Assembly: GCF_900141935.1 (NCBI RefSeq) | Contig: NZ_FQYX01000015.1 | Span: 28,981-92,980, forward strand | DNA length: 64,000 nt | Origin: Arenibacter nanhaiticus | Lineage (GTDB): Bacteria > Bacteroidota > Bacteroidia > Flavobacteriales > Flavobacteriaceae | Direction: 5' to 3' | Part shown: positions 35,771-46,053 of the stretch, one piece after another | Position numbering within the stretch: position 1 is the stretch's first letter | Layout: each line of letters opens with the position of its first letter | Translations under genes and position numbers: made by a program | The notes under the pieces: model-generated | Seen by the model: only the letters and a program-made list of their open reading frames with translations | Database searches by the model: none | Told to the model about the DNA's origin: nothing

Positions 35771-37039
35771 CTACCCCTTAGAACTATCCAAACCGATATG
35801 TTTTTCGAGGTATGTAAAATAAACGGCCCCTACCACAGTAAGCACCAAATAAGCCAACACCGCCAAAGCCGCCGAAGGCACAAGGGTATTTATCCCAAAC
35901 CAATCCCCGGAATATAGAACAATTCCAATTCCTAGCGCGGCGCGGAAAGTCTCTAAGCCGAGCGCATATTTATCTCTATCCATTAGGGCGGTATACCCAT
36001 AAATGCTAAAAAACAGGAATCCACCGTATAAAAGAAGGCCGTTAAAACCAATTTCCGAGTAGTTAAAAAACATAAACATCATTAGCAACAGAACAACGGA
36101 CAACTGAAAAACCGCATACCCTTTTAGGAGGTTAGAAGCCACCGGCCGATATTTATTAAATCGGTATACGTCATTAATAATGGTCACCGGATATTTTTCC
36201 TGAACATCTAGAGGCCTCCAACCGGTAGGCATAAACCATATCCGGCATTTGTCCCAAAGCTTACGGGTGTGCCAGGCATCTTGGGAGAGTCGCCAAAAAT
36301 GCTGAAAATTTATTCGGAAAGGATTCCAAGTGGCTACCGGTTTTAACACCCCATATTGAGGTGGAACTTCCTTTAATTCTTCCTGAAATGTACCGAACAT
36401 CCTATCCCATATACAGAGTATCTGTCCTAAATTCTTATCGATATATTCGGGATTAATAGCATGGTGTACCCTATGTTGGGAAGGCGTCACCAGGACATAC
36501 TCTACCCACCCCATTTTACCTATATGTTGGGTATGATACCAAAACTGTGCAAACAGATGTATTGGCGCCAACACCGCAATAACCACAGATGGAACGCCAA
36601 AAATGGCAGCTGGAATTAAGAATAAGGAAAAGTATCCTATTAAATTAGATACCGGTTGCCTCAGGGCACAGGCCAGATTAAATTCCTCACTACTATGATG
36701 AATTACATGTTGGTTCCAAAATATATTCACCCTATGGCTCAACCGATGGTTCCAATAACCAGCAAAATCCAAGGTCAGAAATGCAATGCCCCACACCAAC
36801 CATGTAGCCTCTACGGTAACGAGGGCCAAATGTGATTCTAAAAAGGGGTAGGAAATAACAATGACGGCCAATCCCAGAGAATCTTTTATAATATTGGTCA
36901 GGCCAGCGCTAATACTGGAAACCGAATCCATAAGGCGGTGTTTCTGGTTCTTAACAAAAAAGCCATACCCTATTTCCATGCTCAGTAAAAGCACAAAAAA
37001 AGGTATGGCATATAACAAGGCTTTTGCGTAGGCTTCCAT
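35771..37039 (-). CDS. Sterol desaturase/fatty acid hydroxylase superfamily protein
   Basis: 422 aa integral membrane di-iron oxygenase. Histidine boxes: H98-RLSH102, H111..H114-H115 ('NQHVIHHSSEE'), and H189-RVHH193. N-terminal TMs at about 8-28 and 55-75, several more in the C-terminal 120 residues. The pattern is close to the alkylglycerol-monooxygenase-like branch. It hydroxylates or desaturates a lipid; the substrate is not known. It is 59 bp downstream of the SDR gene on the same strand, so the two may act on one pathway. Confidence 0.85.
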   Translation of the reverse strand: MEAYAKALLYAIPFFVLLLSMEIGYGFFVKNQKHRLMDSVSSISAGLTNIIKDSLGLAVIVISYPFLESHLALVTVEATWLVWGIAFLTLDFAGYWNHRLSHRVNIFWNQHVIHHSSEEFNLACALRQPVSNLIGYFSLFLIPAAIFGVPSVVIAVLAPIHLFAQFWYHTQHIGKMGWVEYVLVTPSQHRVHHAINPEYIDKNLGQILCIWDRMFGTFQEELKEVPPQYGVLKPVATWNPFRINFQHFWRLSQDAWHTRKLWDKCRIWFMPTGWRPLDVQEKYPVTIINDVYRFNKYRPVASNLLKGYAVFQLSVVLLLMMFMFFNYSEIGFNGLLLYGGFLFFSIYGYTALMDRDKYALGLETFRAALGIGIVLYSGDWFGINTLVPSAALAVLAYLVLTVVGAVYFTYLEKHIGLDSSKG

Positions 37040-37098
37040 AATCCAGTGAGCTATTGTATCAAATTTAATAAAATAGCTTCAAAGAATCTAGTCAACGG

Positions 37099-38670
37099 CT
37101 ACCAATCTATTGGCATATAATCTTTTAGAAATTTTCCGCACCAATGTTTCCCGGTGTTGATTCCGTCAATTAAAGGATCGAGCACCCTTGCGGCACCATC
37201 GACGATATCCAAGGGCGGTTGAAAATCGTGGATTTCTACTTTTCTTTTAGACAACTCCGCAGGATCCTCATCGGTGACCCATCCGGTATCCACGGCGTTC
37301 ATAAACACACCGTCTTTGGCAAAATCCAAGGCCGAGGTATGCGTCATCATATTCAGGGCCGCCTTGGCCATATTGGTATGCGGATGGCGGTCTTCCTTGA
37401 AGAACCTGTGAAATTTACCTTCCATGGCCGATACGTTTATAATATGTTTTTTCCCGGTATTCTCCTTACGCATCAGCTTAGACAGCCTATTACAAAGGAC
37501 AAAAGGAGCAATCGCATTCACCAATTGCACTTCTATCATTTCCGGGGTTTCTATTTCCCCTAACTTTAGGCGCCAGCTATTGGTTTTCCTTAAATCTACC
37601 TGTTGCAGATCGGCATCCAATTGGCCTTCTGGGAACACCTCTTTTACCGATAGCGAACTATCGAAACTATACGGTATCTGCGACAATTTTGCCGAAGCCC
37701 TAATCCCAATCCCTGGTTCTGGCGCATGCCAAGTAACAGGCAAGGCATTGTTTTGTGGACTGGCCGTATCCTTTGTCAAGGCATTTAATTCATTCAGGCA
37801 AAAATTGTGATCTGCCAAAAGCTCCTTGGCAAAACTAGGCAAGGATTGATAGGGCATTTCTTCATTTTTCATCAAGTGCTGAAAAAATCCTGCCGGTCTT
37901 CTTACGGTTTGTGCCGCGTTATTGATCAATATATCCAATCGGTCATACTGCTGTTCAATGAAATTACAAAAGATTTCCACACTTGGAATATGCCTTAGAT
38001 CGAGGCCATGGATTTTTAACCGATGTCCCCATTTGTGAAAATCTTCTTCACGCGAAAAGCGCAAGGCGGCATCTACCGGAAAACGGGTAGTAGCTACCAC
38101 CGTTGCCCCGGAACGCAACAAGATTAAAGTGATATGATATCCTATTTTTAACCTAGAACCGGTTACTATGGCAACCTGTCCGGTAAGGTCGGCCGTCTGA
38201 AAGCGTTTGGCATAGTTAAAATCGCCGCATTCGGGACACATGGTATCATAAAAATGATGCAACTTAGTATAGACCGTCTTGCAGACATAGCAATTTCTTG
38301 GGGATTCCAATTCGCGTCCCTCCAATTGTTCCGGTGTTGGGGCCGTCAATAATTTAGGGGCCACAAAAACCGCTGCCTCTCTGGCACTCCTTATTCCGGT
38401 TTCTTTACGAGCGTGCTTATCGCGCTCTATCATTTTTCTCTTGGCAGCTTTGGCAGCATCTTTTTTGCGCTGCTTAAACTCGTGCTTACTAGGTCTGGAG
38501 AGTTTTCCGGCAGCTGTTAGCAAAGCCACTCTTTTTTCTTCTGGAAGCTCTAAAATTTCATAGCCGGTAGCTACCAATTTATTTAAAATGAAAATACAAT
38601 GATCTATTTCTTCCGAGCTAATATTTTGTGACTGCTGTGTCAGCTCTTCTTTCAGGTCGTTACTACCCAT
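37099..38670 (-). CDS. Short-chain dehydrogenase with N-terminal zinc-ribbon extension
   Basis: 523 aa from ATG 38670 (the TTG at 38706 is less likely). Residues 1-120 are helical and charged; a four-Cys knuckle follows (Cys127, Cys130, Cys145, Cys148 in 'CYVC' and 'CPEC'). The SDR Rossmann domain begins near 160 with the cofactor loop '[11 protein letters not shown]', then 'NNAAQTVRR', and a loosely conserved active site: '[12 protein letters not shown]' for the Ser and '[12 protein letters not shown]' with Lys but His in place of Tyr in the usual YxxxK. Unusually long for an SDR. Substrate unknown. Confidence 0.82.
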   Translation of the reverse strand: MGSNDLKEELTQQSQNISSEEIDHCIFILNKLVATGYEILELPEEKRVALLTAAGKLSRPSKHEFKQRKKDAAKAAKRKMIERDKHARKETGIRSAREAAVFVAPKLLTAPTPEQLEGRELESPRNCYVCKTVYTKLHHFYDTMCPECGDFNYAKRFQTADLTGQVAIVTGSRLKIGYHITLILLRSGATVVATTRFPVDAALRFSREEDFHKWGHRLKIHGLDLRHIPSVEIFCNFIEQQYDRLDILINNAAQTVRRPAGFFQHLMKNEEMPYQSLPSFAKELLADHNFCLNELNALTKDTASPQNNALPVTWHAPEPGIGIRASAKLSQIPYSFDSSLSVKEVFPEGQLDADLQQVDLRKTNSWRLKLGEIETPEMIEVQLVNAIAPFVLCNRLSKLMRKENTGKKHIINVSAMEGKFHRFFKEDRHPHTNMAKAALNMMTHTSALDFAKDGVFMNAVDTGWVTDEDPAELSKRKVEIHDFQPPLDIVDGAARVLDPLIDGINTGKHWCGKFLKDYMPIDW

Positions 38671-38832
38671 ATCCCTATGATTATCTGTAAATTTAAAACC
38701 CGGCAAAGGTACACTTAATATTGGTTGGATTTACCAGTGTCCTTTAAAGCACACACCAAAGCGACCATTAGCCTTTTGAGCATGGCTATCTAGCCAAGGC
38801 CGCACATCACCTCAGCAAGAATTGACCTAAAA

Positions 38833-39426
38833 CTAATTAAAAGGCCCTACCATAATATGCGCCCTATACGTTCCTGGATCCATCAACCACGGCATGCCTG
38901 GAGCATGGGGTTTTGCCGGCAAACCGGTAGACTCCGTCGTTGCAAAAGGAGTGTATATCACATATCTAAAGTTGCCATTATTTAGATGTCCGGTAGTTTT
39001 ATCGTAATCTCACGACTTTCCATAATACACATACAACATACTAGGTACATCTGGCATTTTTAAGCTGCCCTGTGCCACTTCCTTTTCCCGAATTGCTTCC
39101 CTTTCTTCGGAAGATTTCCCCTGAAGGTTCAATTCGCGGCCACGGGCCATAAAGGGCTCTAATTTTTTAGAATAGCAAGCCACGTTGATACCATCCTTCC
39201 TTGGATCATCGGCAATACAAACCAAGTTATTGCTTCCTTTCCGGAGCACCACCAAGGTTCCCTCGGCATTGTAACCATACACCATTGCCCCATCCTTATC
39301 GGCATCAGGAGCCGGCAATACAGCGGTTTTAATTTGAATTTCTGCAGGAAGAATTTCGACTTTTACTTCTTGAGCCGTAAGAGGCATCAAAGTACAAAAC
39401 AAGCAACTGAACAATAAAGCTTTCAT
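38833..39426 (-). pseudogene. Secreted protein gene interrupted by an in-frame TGA
   Basis: The first ORF (39010-39426) codes 138 aa with a signal peptide, MKALLFSCLFCTLMPLTAQ, and ends at TGA 39010-39012 after 'MLYVYYGKS'. The same frame continues without further stops for 58 codons to TAG at 38833-38835, and this part reads like real protein: 'NFRYVIYTPFATTESTG', 'PHAPGMPWLMDPGTYRAHIM'. So a gene of about 197 codons seems to be split by one nonsense codon. Function unknown. It may be a recent pseudogene, a sequencing error, or rarely a readthrough site. There is no selenocysteine machinery in view. Confidence 0.7.
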
Positions 39427-39550
39427 AGATCTCTGTTTTTCTTAAAGATAGAAAAACTAGCGCAATAAAGGGCATAAATAATTCTCGAACCAAGGCTTAA
39501 ATTGTTCGGGATATCTTAATTTTAGCGGTTAAATTTTAATCCACTAAGCC

Positions 39551-39895
39551 ATGACGGTTCATGAATTTATTACCAAACTAAAAACGAATCCAGAAGAGAT
39601 CGTTTTTAGCGACACATTAGAAGTAATTGAGAAGTATTTTAATTTTAGACCTACCTCCTTTACCAATGGCACCTTAGTGAACGAAGCCGGCCAAAATTCT
39701 GGTTCCTGTAAGATATTTTCTTTTGGCGCCCATCACAAATTAAGCAAAGAGGAAACCTTGGCTTGTTTTGGTTCTTATTACAGAAATGATGTCTTAAAAA
39801 ATCCAACAGGTACCGACCACCAGAATATTCGCAATTTTATGGTGACTGGTTGGGATGGCATTTCGTTTGAAAAAGAAGCCCTAAGCTCTAAATAA
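39551..39895 (+). CDS. HopJ family protein
   Basis: 114 aa. The whole length follows the HopJ type III effector family pattern: 'VIEKYFNFRPTSFTNG', 'NEAGQNSGSCKIFSFG', 'ETLACFGSYYRNDVLKNP'. The family name comes from Pseudomonas syringae, but members are widespread in free-living marine bacteria with no type III system, and none is present here; it is more likely a housekeeping or stress protein of unknown function. Divergent from the TGA-interrupted gene. Confidence 0.85.
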   Translation: MTVHEFITKLKTNPEEIVFSDTLEVIEKYFNFRPTSFTNGTLVNEAGQNSGSCKIFSFGAHHKLSKEETLACFGSYYRNDVLKNPTGTDHQNIRNFMVTGWDGISFEKEALSSK

Positions 39896-40025
39896 TCCAT
39901 TATGCCCAAGCTCAGCTACAGGTACCTATTATTGGGAAAAAATGCGCTTCTCCCTCTTCATTTGTCAGCTCCCAATAAAAGGTACTTGCAGTGCGCTGGG
40001 TTTTGTTTAGCAAAGCTTGTACTCC

Positions 40026-41119
40026 CTATTCCTCAAAGGATGTATCTGGCAATTCCAAGACCGAAGCAGTAGCCAATTCTTTACCGGCAATGCCCTTTAT
40101 AGAGCCAAAGAGTGCCGATATATTCTCTTGAACTACCCATACCTGCTTTTCCCTAGAAGCCCAAATTTTGTGCATCGCCTTTTTTTCCGAATTCAACTGG
40201 TTGGTCATACCGTCGTAATTCTCGACAATCCTTGTAATATTTTGAACAAACCCATTACTGGTCAAATAGGTATAAAGCAACTCCATTTTATCGCCTTTGT
40301 TCTCATCGGATGATTTCACCGCTTGCGTTTTCACCAACATTTCCCGTAACACGAAAGAAACACTCTTCACTTCGTGGAAACCACAGATCCACACCCCATT
40401 TTTCTCTCCAAATCGGTCCATACCGTTGGGAAAGGTTTCGGTAACAATAACCGCTATATCGGCCTTGCATGTTATTTGGTCCTGCTTGAGCTTATCGGTC
40501 CAATCGTTAGAGAAATTTTTGGTCCTTTTACTTTCATATACGATGGTACCACAAGATTGCTGCAAAGAATTCACCACCGTTTGAATGCAATCGGTACCAC
40601 GCACCCCTTTAGCTACCTCATCGATCTCATCGAACGGATAGGTTGTACGCAAGAGCTCTTCTAGGGCCAATTCCTGAATTTCTCCCTGCATTTGCATGGA
40701 ACCTTGTTCGGCCTTTCGTTTCATTTCATCGATCAGTTTTTTCTGATCATCCAATTGCTTTTGGCACTCTATTTATTTTAGGGTCATAGATTCCCGTTCC
40801 TTGGTCCTAGCCTTCTCTTCTATCTCTTTTTGTCTTTCTAGAAGTTGTTTTTGCATGTTGAGCTGTAATTCCTCGGCCTGTTCTTTTAATTGGTTTTCTC
40901 GTTTTAGGAGGTCTAATTCCTGAGTTTTCAGCAGTCTATTTTCAGCTTTCTTCCTGAAGTGCCTTCCGTTCGAGCTCAAAGCTCTCTTTGGTCTGAAGTT
41001 GAATTTTTTCGGTTTCCTGACTGAGTCGTTGTGCTAGTTTTTCCTTGAAAAATTCATTTTCCTTCTCCTTTTTCCGCTGAAATTCTTCGATCTCCTTTTC
41101 TAGGGACAACCGTTCTGCA
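40026..41119 (-). pseudogene. Decayed DUF2130 family gene
   Basis: The intact C-terminal part (40026-40754) has the DUF2130 core: 'KRKAEQGSMQMQGEIQEL', 'DCIQTVVNSLQQSCGTIVYESKRTK', 'IAVIVTETFPNGMDRFGEKNGVWICG'. In the same frame upstream there is a TAA at 40773-40775, then a Lys/Glu-rich coiled coil (40776-40975). Near 40975 the reading frame shifts by one, and the coiled coil goes on in another frame to about 41119 ('ERLSLEKEIEEFQRKKEKE'). The N-terminal part of the family is missing. So the gene is truncated, frameshifted and stop-interrupted. Confidence 0.88.
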
Positions 41120-41133
41120 TTAAATTACTAGAT

Positions 41134-41182
41134 AAATTTAAGCCTAGTTGCTTTTAAAATTGGCAACTAGGCTTATAAATTT
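41134..41182. terminator. Long hairpin between the DUF2130 pseudogene and valS
   Basis: AAGCCTAGTTGC (41140-41151) pairs with GCAACTAGGCTT (41163-41174) around an 11-base loop; AAATTT/AAATTT flanks extend it with a two-base bulge. On either strand only weak T-rich sequence follows. It may end the minus-strand valS transcript about 100 bp past its stop, or be a repeat. Confidence 0.55.
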
Positions 41183-41283
41183 GTAAGTCCCCTTAACAAT
41201 AGTTCTTCATTAGGGGCCTCGCTTTCTTAAATAAAAGAAGCAAGTCTGCTTCAATTTACTTGTCAACGACTTCCTTTTATAGG

Positions 41284-43920
41284 CTATGCTTGCTCTAAAC
41301 TTGCCAAACTCTTTTCCAAAGTTTCTATTTTAGCCAAGGCATCGGCTTCTTTCTGACGTTCTAAGGTAATGACCTGCTCTGGCGCATTACTTACGAAACG
41401 CTCGTTAGAAAGCTTCTTTTGCACAGACATTAAAAAGCCTTTCGTATATTTTAATTCTTCTTTTATCTTTTCTATTTCGGCCTCTACATCAATAGCTCCG
41501 ACCATAGGTATAAAATACTCATTAGATTTTGCCCTAAAAGACAGGGCGCCATCTACCGCTTCGGAAACATAAGTAATTTCAGAAACATTGGTCAATTTAG
41601 CGATCACCACATCCCATCGATTGGTAAAGTCCCCTTCGTTCAACACGGAAAGTTCTAGCGACTCTTTCATTGGGATATTTTTTTCCTTTCTTATGGTTCT
41701 GATCCCTGAAATAACCTCTGTTGAATGCTCAAATTCGGCTATCAGTTGTTCGTCAACAGCTTCTGGGGCGGGCCATTTTGCCACTACCAATGCCTCTTCA
41801 GGGCTACGCTCAGCTATATGTTGCCATACCTCTTCCGTCAAGAAAGGCATAAACGGGTGCAATAGTTTTAAATTACCTTCAAAAATTTCGATCACGGCAT
41901 CGAAAGTAATCTTATCTATCGGTTGCTGATAAGCTGGTTTAATGATTTCCAACAACCAAGAACTGTAATCGTCCCAGACCAATTTGTAAATCGCCATCAG
42001 CGCATCAGAAATCCTGTACTTGCTAAAGTGATCTTCAATTTCAACCAAGGTCTTATTAAACTTTGCTTGATACCATTCAATACCAAGTTTCGAAGCCTCT
42101 GGTTGTGGAAGGTCGGCAACTTCCCATCCTTTTAGGAGTCGGAAACCGTTCCATATTTTATTGGCAAAATTCTTTCCTTGTTGACAAAGGGCTTCATCGA
42201 ACATTAAATCGTTTCCTGCTGCCGAACTTAATAGTAATCCCACACGCACCCCATCGGCACCATAATCCTCTATTAATTTTAAGGCGTCTGGAGAGTTCCC
42301 TAGCGACTTAGACATTTTTCTCCTTTGCTTATCCCGAACCAGTCCGGTCAAGTAAACATTTTGGAAAGGTTTTTCATCGCGATATTCATAACCAGAAACA
42401 ATCATCCTAGCGACCCAGAAAAACAAAATATCCGGTCCTGTCACCAAATCATTGGTAGGATAATAGTATTCTATTTCTTTATTATTGGGCTCCATGATAC
42501 CGTTAAAAACACTAATTGGCCATAACCAAGAAGAGAACCAGGTATCCAAGGCATCTTCATCTTGTCGCAGTTCATCAGCGGCTAAAGTCGGATTTCCAGA
42601 TTTCTTTCTGGCCAGTTCCAAGGCTTCTTCCTTAGATTCTGCCACCACAAAATCTTCTTGACCATCGCCAAAATAATAGGCTGGTATTTGTTGCCCCCAC
42701 CACAATTGGCGAGAAATGTTCCAATCACGGATATTTTCCATCCAGTGACGGTAAGTATTTTCGAACTTCTTAGGAAACAACTTTACATCTCCATCTTCCA
42801 AAACGGCTTTAATGGCAGGTTTTGCCAATTCTTCCATTTTCAAGAACCACTGATCGGACAATCTTGGCTCTATGACAGCCTTTGTTCTTTCCGAAGTCCC
42901 TACTTTGTTAAGGTGTTGTTCTGTTTTTACTAAATAGCCTTTTTCTTCTAGTTCTTTACTGATAGCCTTACGAACCACAAAACGGTCCTGGCCTTCGTAA
43001 TGCAAACCAAAACTATTTAGGGTTGCGTCGTCATTAAAGATATCAACGGTCTCTAATTGATGTTTATCTCCTAAGGCTTTATCGTTAATATCATGCGCCG
43101 GGGTTACTTTTAAACAACCGGTTCCGAACTCTACATCCACATATTCGTCTTCGATAATCGGAATAACCCTATTACAAATTGGTACAATAGCTTTTTTGCC
43201 ACGTAAATGGGCATATCTTTCATCCTTAGGGTTTATACAAATAGCAGTATCTCCCAAAATGGTCTCAGGTCTGGTCGTTGCGATGGTAACCGTCTCATCA
43301 GAGCCTTCTATTTTATATGACAGATAATATAGTAATCCCTGTCTTTCTTCATAAACGACCTCTTCGTCTGACAGGGTCGTTTTGGCTTCTGGATCCCAGT
43401 TCACCATTCGGTACCCTCTATATATTTGGCCTTTATTAAACAAATCGACAAAAACTTTTATCACGGAAGCAGACATATTGTCGTCCATGGTAAAGGTTGT
43501 TCTATCCCAATCGCAAGAACAGCCAAGTTTTTTTAATTGTTCCAAAATTACGCCGCCATACTCATGGGTCCAATCCCATGCATGTCCTAGAAATTCTTCT
43601 CTAGAAATATCTGCTTTATTAATTCCCTGTTCTTTAAGTTTTGCTACAACCTTGGCTTCAGTGGCTATAGAAGCATGGTCGGTGCCGGGTACCCAACAGG
43701 CATTTTTACCCATCAAACGCGCCCTACGGATTAAAACATCCTGTATGGTATTGTTCAGCATATGTCCCATATGAAGGACTCCAGTAACATTTGGAGGCGG
43801 AATTACGATGGTATAAGGCTCCCTTTCATCTGGGGTAGAATGAAAATAATTATGCTTTATCCAATAGTCATACCATTGGGACTCAACTTTTTGAGGTTCG
43901 TATTTTGAAGGAATTTCCAT
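41284..43920 (-). CDS. valS: Valyl-tRNA synthetase
   Basis: 878 aa class I synthetase. '[15 protein letters not shown]' is the HIGH motif and '[13 protein letters not shown]' the KMSKS loop; '[17 protein letters not shown]' and the editing-domain '[13 protein letters not shown]' are ValS-typical. The C terminus is the ValRS coiled-coil arm ('[16 protein letters not shown]'). Monocistronic, with 200 bp to the divergent DUF1573 gene. I see no T-box. Confidence 0.97.
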   Translation of the reverse strand: MEIPSKYEPQKVESQWYDYWIKHNYFHSTPDEREPYTIVIPPPNVTGVLHMGHMLNNTIQDVLIRRARLMGKNACWVPGTDHASIATEAKVVAKLKEQGINKADISREEFLGHAWDWTHEYGGVILEQLKKLGCSCDWDRTTFTMDDNMSASVIKVFVDLFNKGQIYRGYRMVNWDPEAKTTLSDEEVVYEERQGLLYYLSYKIEGSDETVTIATTRPETILGDTAICINPKDERYAHLRGKKAIVPICNRVIPIIEDEYVDVEFGTGCLKVTPAHDINDKALGDKHQLETVDIFNDDATLNSFGLHYEGQDRFVVRKAISKELEEKGYLVKTEQHLNKVGTSERTKAVIEPRLSDQWFLKMEELAKPAIKAVLEDGDVKLFPKKFENTYRHWMENIRDWNISRQLWWGQQIPAYYFGDGQEDFVVAESKEEALELARKKSGNPTLAADELRQDEDALDTWFSSWLWPISVFNGIMEPNNKEIEYYYPTNDLVTGPDILFFWVARMIVSGYEYRDEKPFQNVYLTGLVRDKQRRKMSKSLGNSPDALKLIEDYGADGVRVGLLLSSAAGNDLMFDEALCQQGKNFANKIWNGFRLLKGWEVADLPQPEASKLGIEWYQAKFNKTLVEIEDHFSKYRISDALMAIYKLVWDDYSSWLLEIIKPAYQQPIDKITFDAVIEIFEGNLKLLHPFMPFLTEEVWQHIAERSPEEALVVAKWPAPEAVDEQLIAEFEHSTEVISGIRTIRKEKNIPMKESLELSVLNEGDFTNRWDVVIAKLTNVSEITYVSEAVDGALSFRAKSNEYFIPMVGAIDVEAEIEKIKEELKYTKGFLMSVQKKLSNERFVSNAPEQVITLERQKEADALAKIETLEKSLASLEQA

Positions 43921-44066
43921 TGTTTGGAACAGTTTTTGTTTACCCTAACAGGGCGATTACTAAAATGATTGCAATATAAAAGTTAAACTCGAGGTAATCC
44001 TTATGGTTTTTGTCCAATTAGAAATACGAAACAAAAATAAGTAACGTTATAACATAACAAAAGGAT

Positions 44067-44097
44067 TTTGAGGGTTCATTAAAAACATTTACTTTTG
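44067..44097 (+). promoter_or_regulatory. Promoter of the DUF1573 gene (TTTG-N19-TACTTTTG)
   Basis: TTTG at 44067-44070 and TACTTTTG at 44090-44097 with a 19-bp spacer, a complete Bacteroidota consensus. The ATG follows 23 bases later. Confidence 0.75.
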
Positions 44098-44120
44098 AAA
44101 TTCACCCAAAACTAAAAATA

Positions 44121-44507
44121 ATGAAGAAAATAGTACTAGTTTTATTTATTGGGCTATTAGGATTTGGCCTTACCGCCCAAGAAAATGGCGCTAAAATTAA
44201 ATTTAAAACTGAAACCGTTGATTACGGTGAGATTGCCAAAGGAAGTGATGGTGTTCGGGTGTTCGAATTTACTAATACAGGAAACGCTCCTTTAATCATA
44301 AGCAAAGTAAGTTCTAGCTGCGGATGTACCATTCCTAAAAAACCGGAAGCTCCAATTTTACCTGGAAAGAAAGGTGAAATTCAAGTAAAATACGACACCA
44401 ACAGGGTAGGCCCTATCAGAAAAGCCATTACGGTGATTTCGAATGCGGATACTCCAACAATTGTATTAAAAATAAAAGGAGACATTAAAGAACCTAGCCG
44501 CAAATAA
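44121..44507 (+). CDS. DUF1573 domain exported protein
   Basis: 128 aa. Signal peptide 'MKKIVLVLFIGLLGFGLTAQ' then one Ig-like DUF1573 module: 'VDYGEIAKGSDGVRVFEFTNTGNAPLII' (key core around residues 35-62), 'SSCGCTIP', 'GKKGEIQVKYDTNRVGPIRKAI'. These small ASH-like domains are periplasmic or surface-bound in Bacteroidota, role unknown. It has its own promoter and a strong terminator. Confidence 0.9.
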   Translation: MKKIVLVLFIGLLGFGLTAQENGAKIKFKTETVDYGEIAKGSDGVRVFEFTNTGNAPLIISKVSSSCGCTIPKKPEAPILPGKKGEIQVKYDTNRVGPIRKAITVISNADTPTIVLKIKGDIKEPSRK

Positions 44508-44522
44508 TCCAAAATCTATTTT

Positions 44523-44570
44523 AAAAGCCCGTTTATACTGTTATTGTAACAGTACAAACGGGCTTTTTTT
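44523..44570. terminator. Bidirectional terminator between DUF1573 and the aspartyl protease gene
   Basis: AAAAGCCCGTTT (44523-44534) with AAACGGGCTTTT (44556-44567), plus an inner ACTGTTA/TAACAGT pair. A and T runs flank it, so it works for both convergent genes. Confidence 0.9.
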
Positions 44571-45900
44571 ATTTAAACATATCCCTTAACACAAAACTAA
44601 AGAGCAGATCTTTATTATACCGTTCTATAAGCACCTTAACACGTTTCCCTTGCTTATTGTTGAGCATTTTTATAACTTCTTGAAGCTTGTAATCATAGAT
44701 TTTTTTACCATTGACGGAAAGGATGATATCTCCTTCTCTTAGCCCTGCTTCTTCGGCAGGACTACCGGCCCTTATCCCAGAAACCACAATTTCGGGCACC
44801 AAACTAAGTCTGGTTTTTCCTTCGAACAATATCTGTACATCCCCGAAAGACTCTTCATCCTTTATAACCACCCCTCTACCATCGGTAATACTTTCTGCAA
44901 TGTAGCGAACACCGTTATGCTGAATATCCAATCCACTTAAATTAAAATCGAAGGGGGCTTTAAAAAAGCCGTTCTTTTTTAGGCTTATTTGTTGATTGTG
45001 ATAATCGAATACTACGGAAAACCTTTTTAAAATCTCACCTCCCAAACTGCCATCCCTATCGCCCATGGCTCCAAGAATGCTAAAATATTGCATATTAGGA
45101 AAGGCCGCTTTGGCATCCTTTAAGTGAAATCTTCCCAAAGATAGTCCTTCGATCTTAGTTCTTTTTCCGAAAACTTTTCCGCTTAATCCTTGCCCCAAAA
45201 AGTCTTCATAACTGTTTTCGGGCAGGCCCATACCTTTACTATCATTTTCAAAAAGCCAAACAGCATCACTACTCCCAGTATCTATTAACAGTTTAACAGG
45301 AATAGGTTTATTGTCTTTTACATATACTGTACCCTTTATATATGCCTTATTATTTTCTACGACCAAGGGCAGCGTTTCGCTTTTCGATTTTTTTTGAGAG
45401 GTATAGCTTTCCGGATCGTACAATTTAATTGTTTGCGCACCATAATTAATTTTAACCACAAAATCCCGAAAAAGATCATATCCTATAATCCCGTGAATAG
45501 CCATTCCTAGTTTAGGCGAGAAATTAATATCCTTGTCCATCACTACATACAGCAATTGATCACAATTAACACTCTTGCCTATTTTAAAGACATTATTAGA
45601 AGACTTTAGGGCACTGATAGGTTCTCCATCCCCAAGTCCCCTAATGGTTACTTCGGATACATTATTAATCTGAACAGAATCTTTATCTGATATATTAAAA
45701 AGAATAGGTTTATAAATCCCCGAATCAAGAATAAACGAGAGCTTAGCCCCATTCACTTCCACGGGAAGGACAATGAGGTTATTCACTAATTTGAATTTAA
45801 CCTTCTGATATCTTTCTCCACGGGGCAATTTATATTCTTGTGCCGGCAGCAGTATGGGAAGACACCAAATAAGGTAAATTAAATACCTTAAAATATTCAT
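44569..45900 (-). CDS. Retropepsin-like aspartyl protease with C-terminal PDZ domain
   Basis: 443 aa. Signal peptide about 1-21 (ends LLPAQ). Two aspartyl-protease folds: the first has 'SFILDSG' (Asp59-Ser60-Gly61) and the second 'LLIDTGSSDAVW' (Asp207-Thr208-Gly209), each followed by a hydrophobic-hydrophobic-Gly segment ('IIGYDLF', 'LGGEILKRF'). A PDZ domain covers about 365-440 ('GIRAGSPAEEAGLREGDIILSVNG'). Periplasmic or surface peptidase; target unknown. The last bases overlap the shared terminator. Confidence 0.85.
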   Translation of the reverse strand: MNILRYLIYLIWCLPILLPAQEYKLPRGERYQKVKFKLVNNLIVLPVEVNGAKLSFILDSGIYKPILFNISDKDSVQINNVSEVTIRGLGDGEPISALKSSNNVFKIGKSVNCDQLLYVVMDKDINFSPKLGMAIHGIIGYDLFRDFVVKINYGAQTIKLYDPESYTSQKKSKSETLPLVVENNKAYIKGTVYVKDNKPIPVKLLIDTGSSDAVWLFENDSKGMGLPENSYEDFLGQGLSGKVFGKRTKIEGLSLGRFHLKDAKAAFPNMQYFSILGAMGDRDGSLGGEILKRFSVVFDYHNQQISLKKNGFFKAPFDFNLSGLDIQHNGVRYIAESITDGRGVVIKDEESFGDVQILFEGKTRLSLVPEIVVSGIRAGSPAEEAGLREGDIILSVNGKKIYDYKLQEVIKMLNNKQGKRVKVLIERYNKDLLFSFVLRDMFK

Positions 45901-46053
45901 GTGTGCTTTATTTTTACCGACTGATTATCTTAAATTTACGAACTATTTTTTGCGTAAGCACAAACATTAACAATAATTACGACATCAAAAAGGGAGGATA
46001 TATATTGGATAGTCCATGACGATTTCCCATTTTTGCTTAAAATTCCAACCCAT

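Noticed and set aside
38833..39426. Selenocysteine reading of the internal TGA
   Set aside because: I see no SECIS-like hairpin directly after the TGA and no selenocysteine genes; a nonsense change is simpler.
39551..39895. HopJ gene as sign of a type III secretion system
   Set aside because: No secretion or needle genes are present, and the family is common in free-living bacteria.
41000..41284. tRNA or riboswitch near valS
   Set aside because: Only a simple hairpin is present downstream of valS; no T-box or cloverleaf could be drawn.
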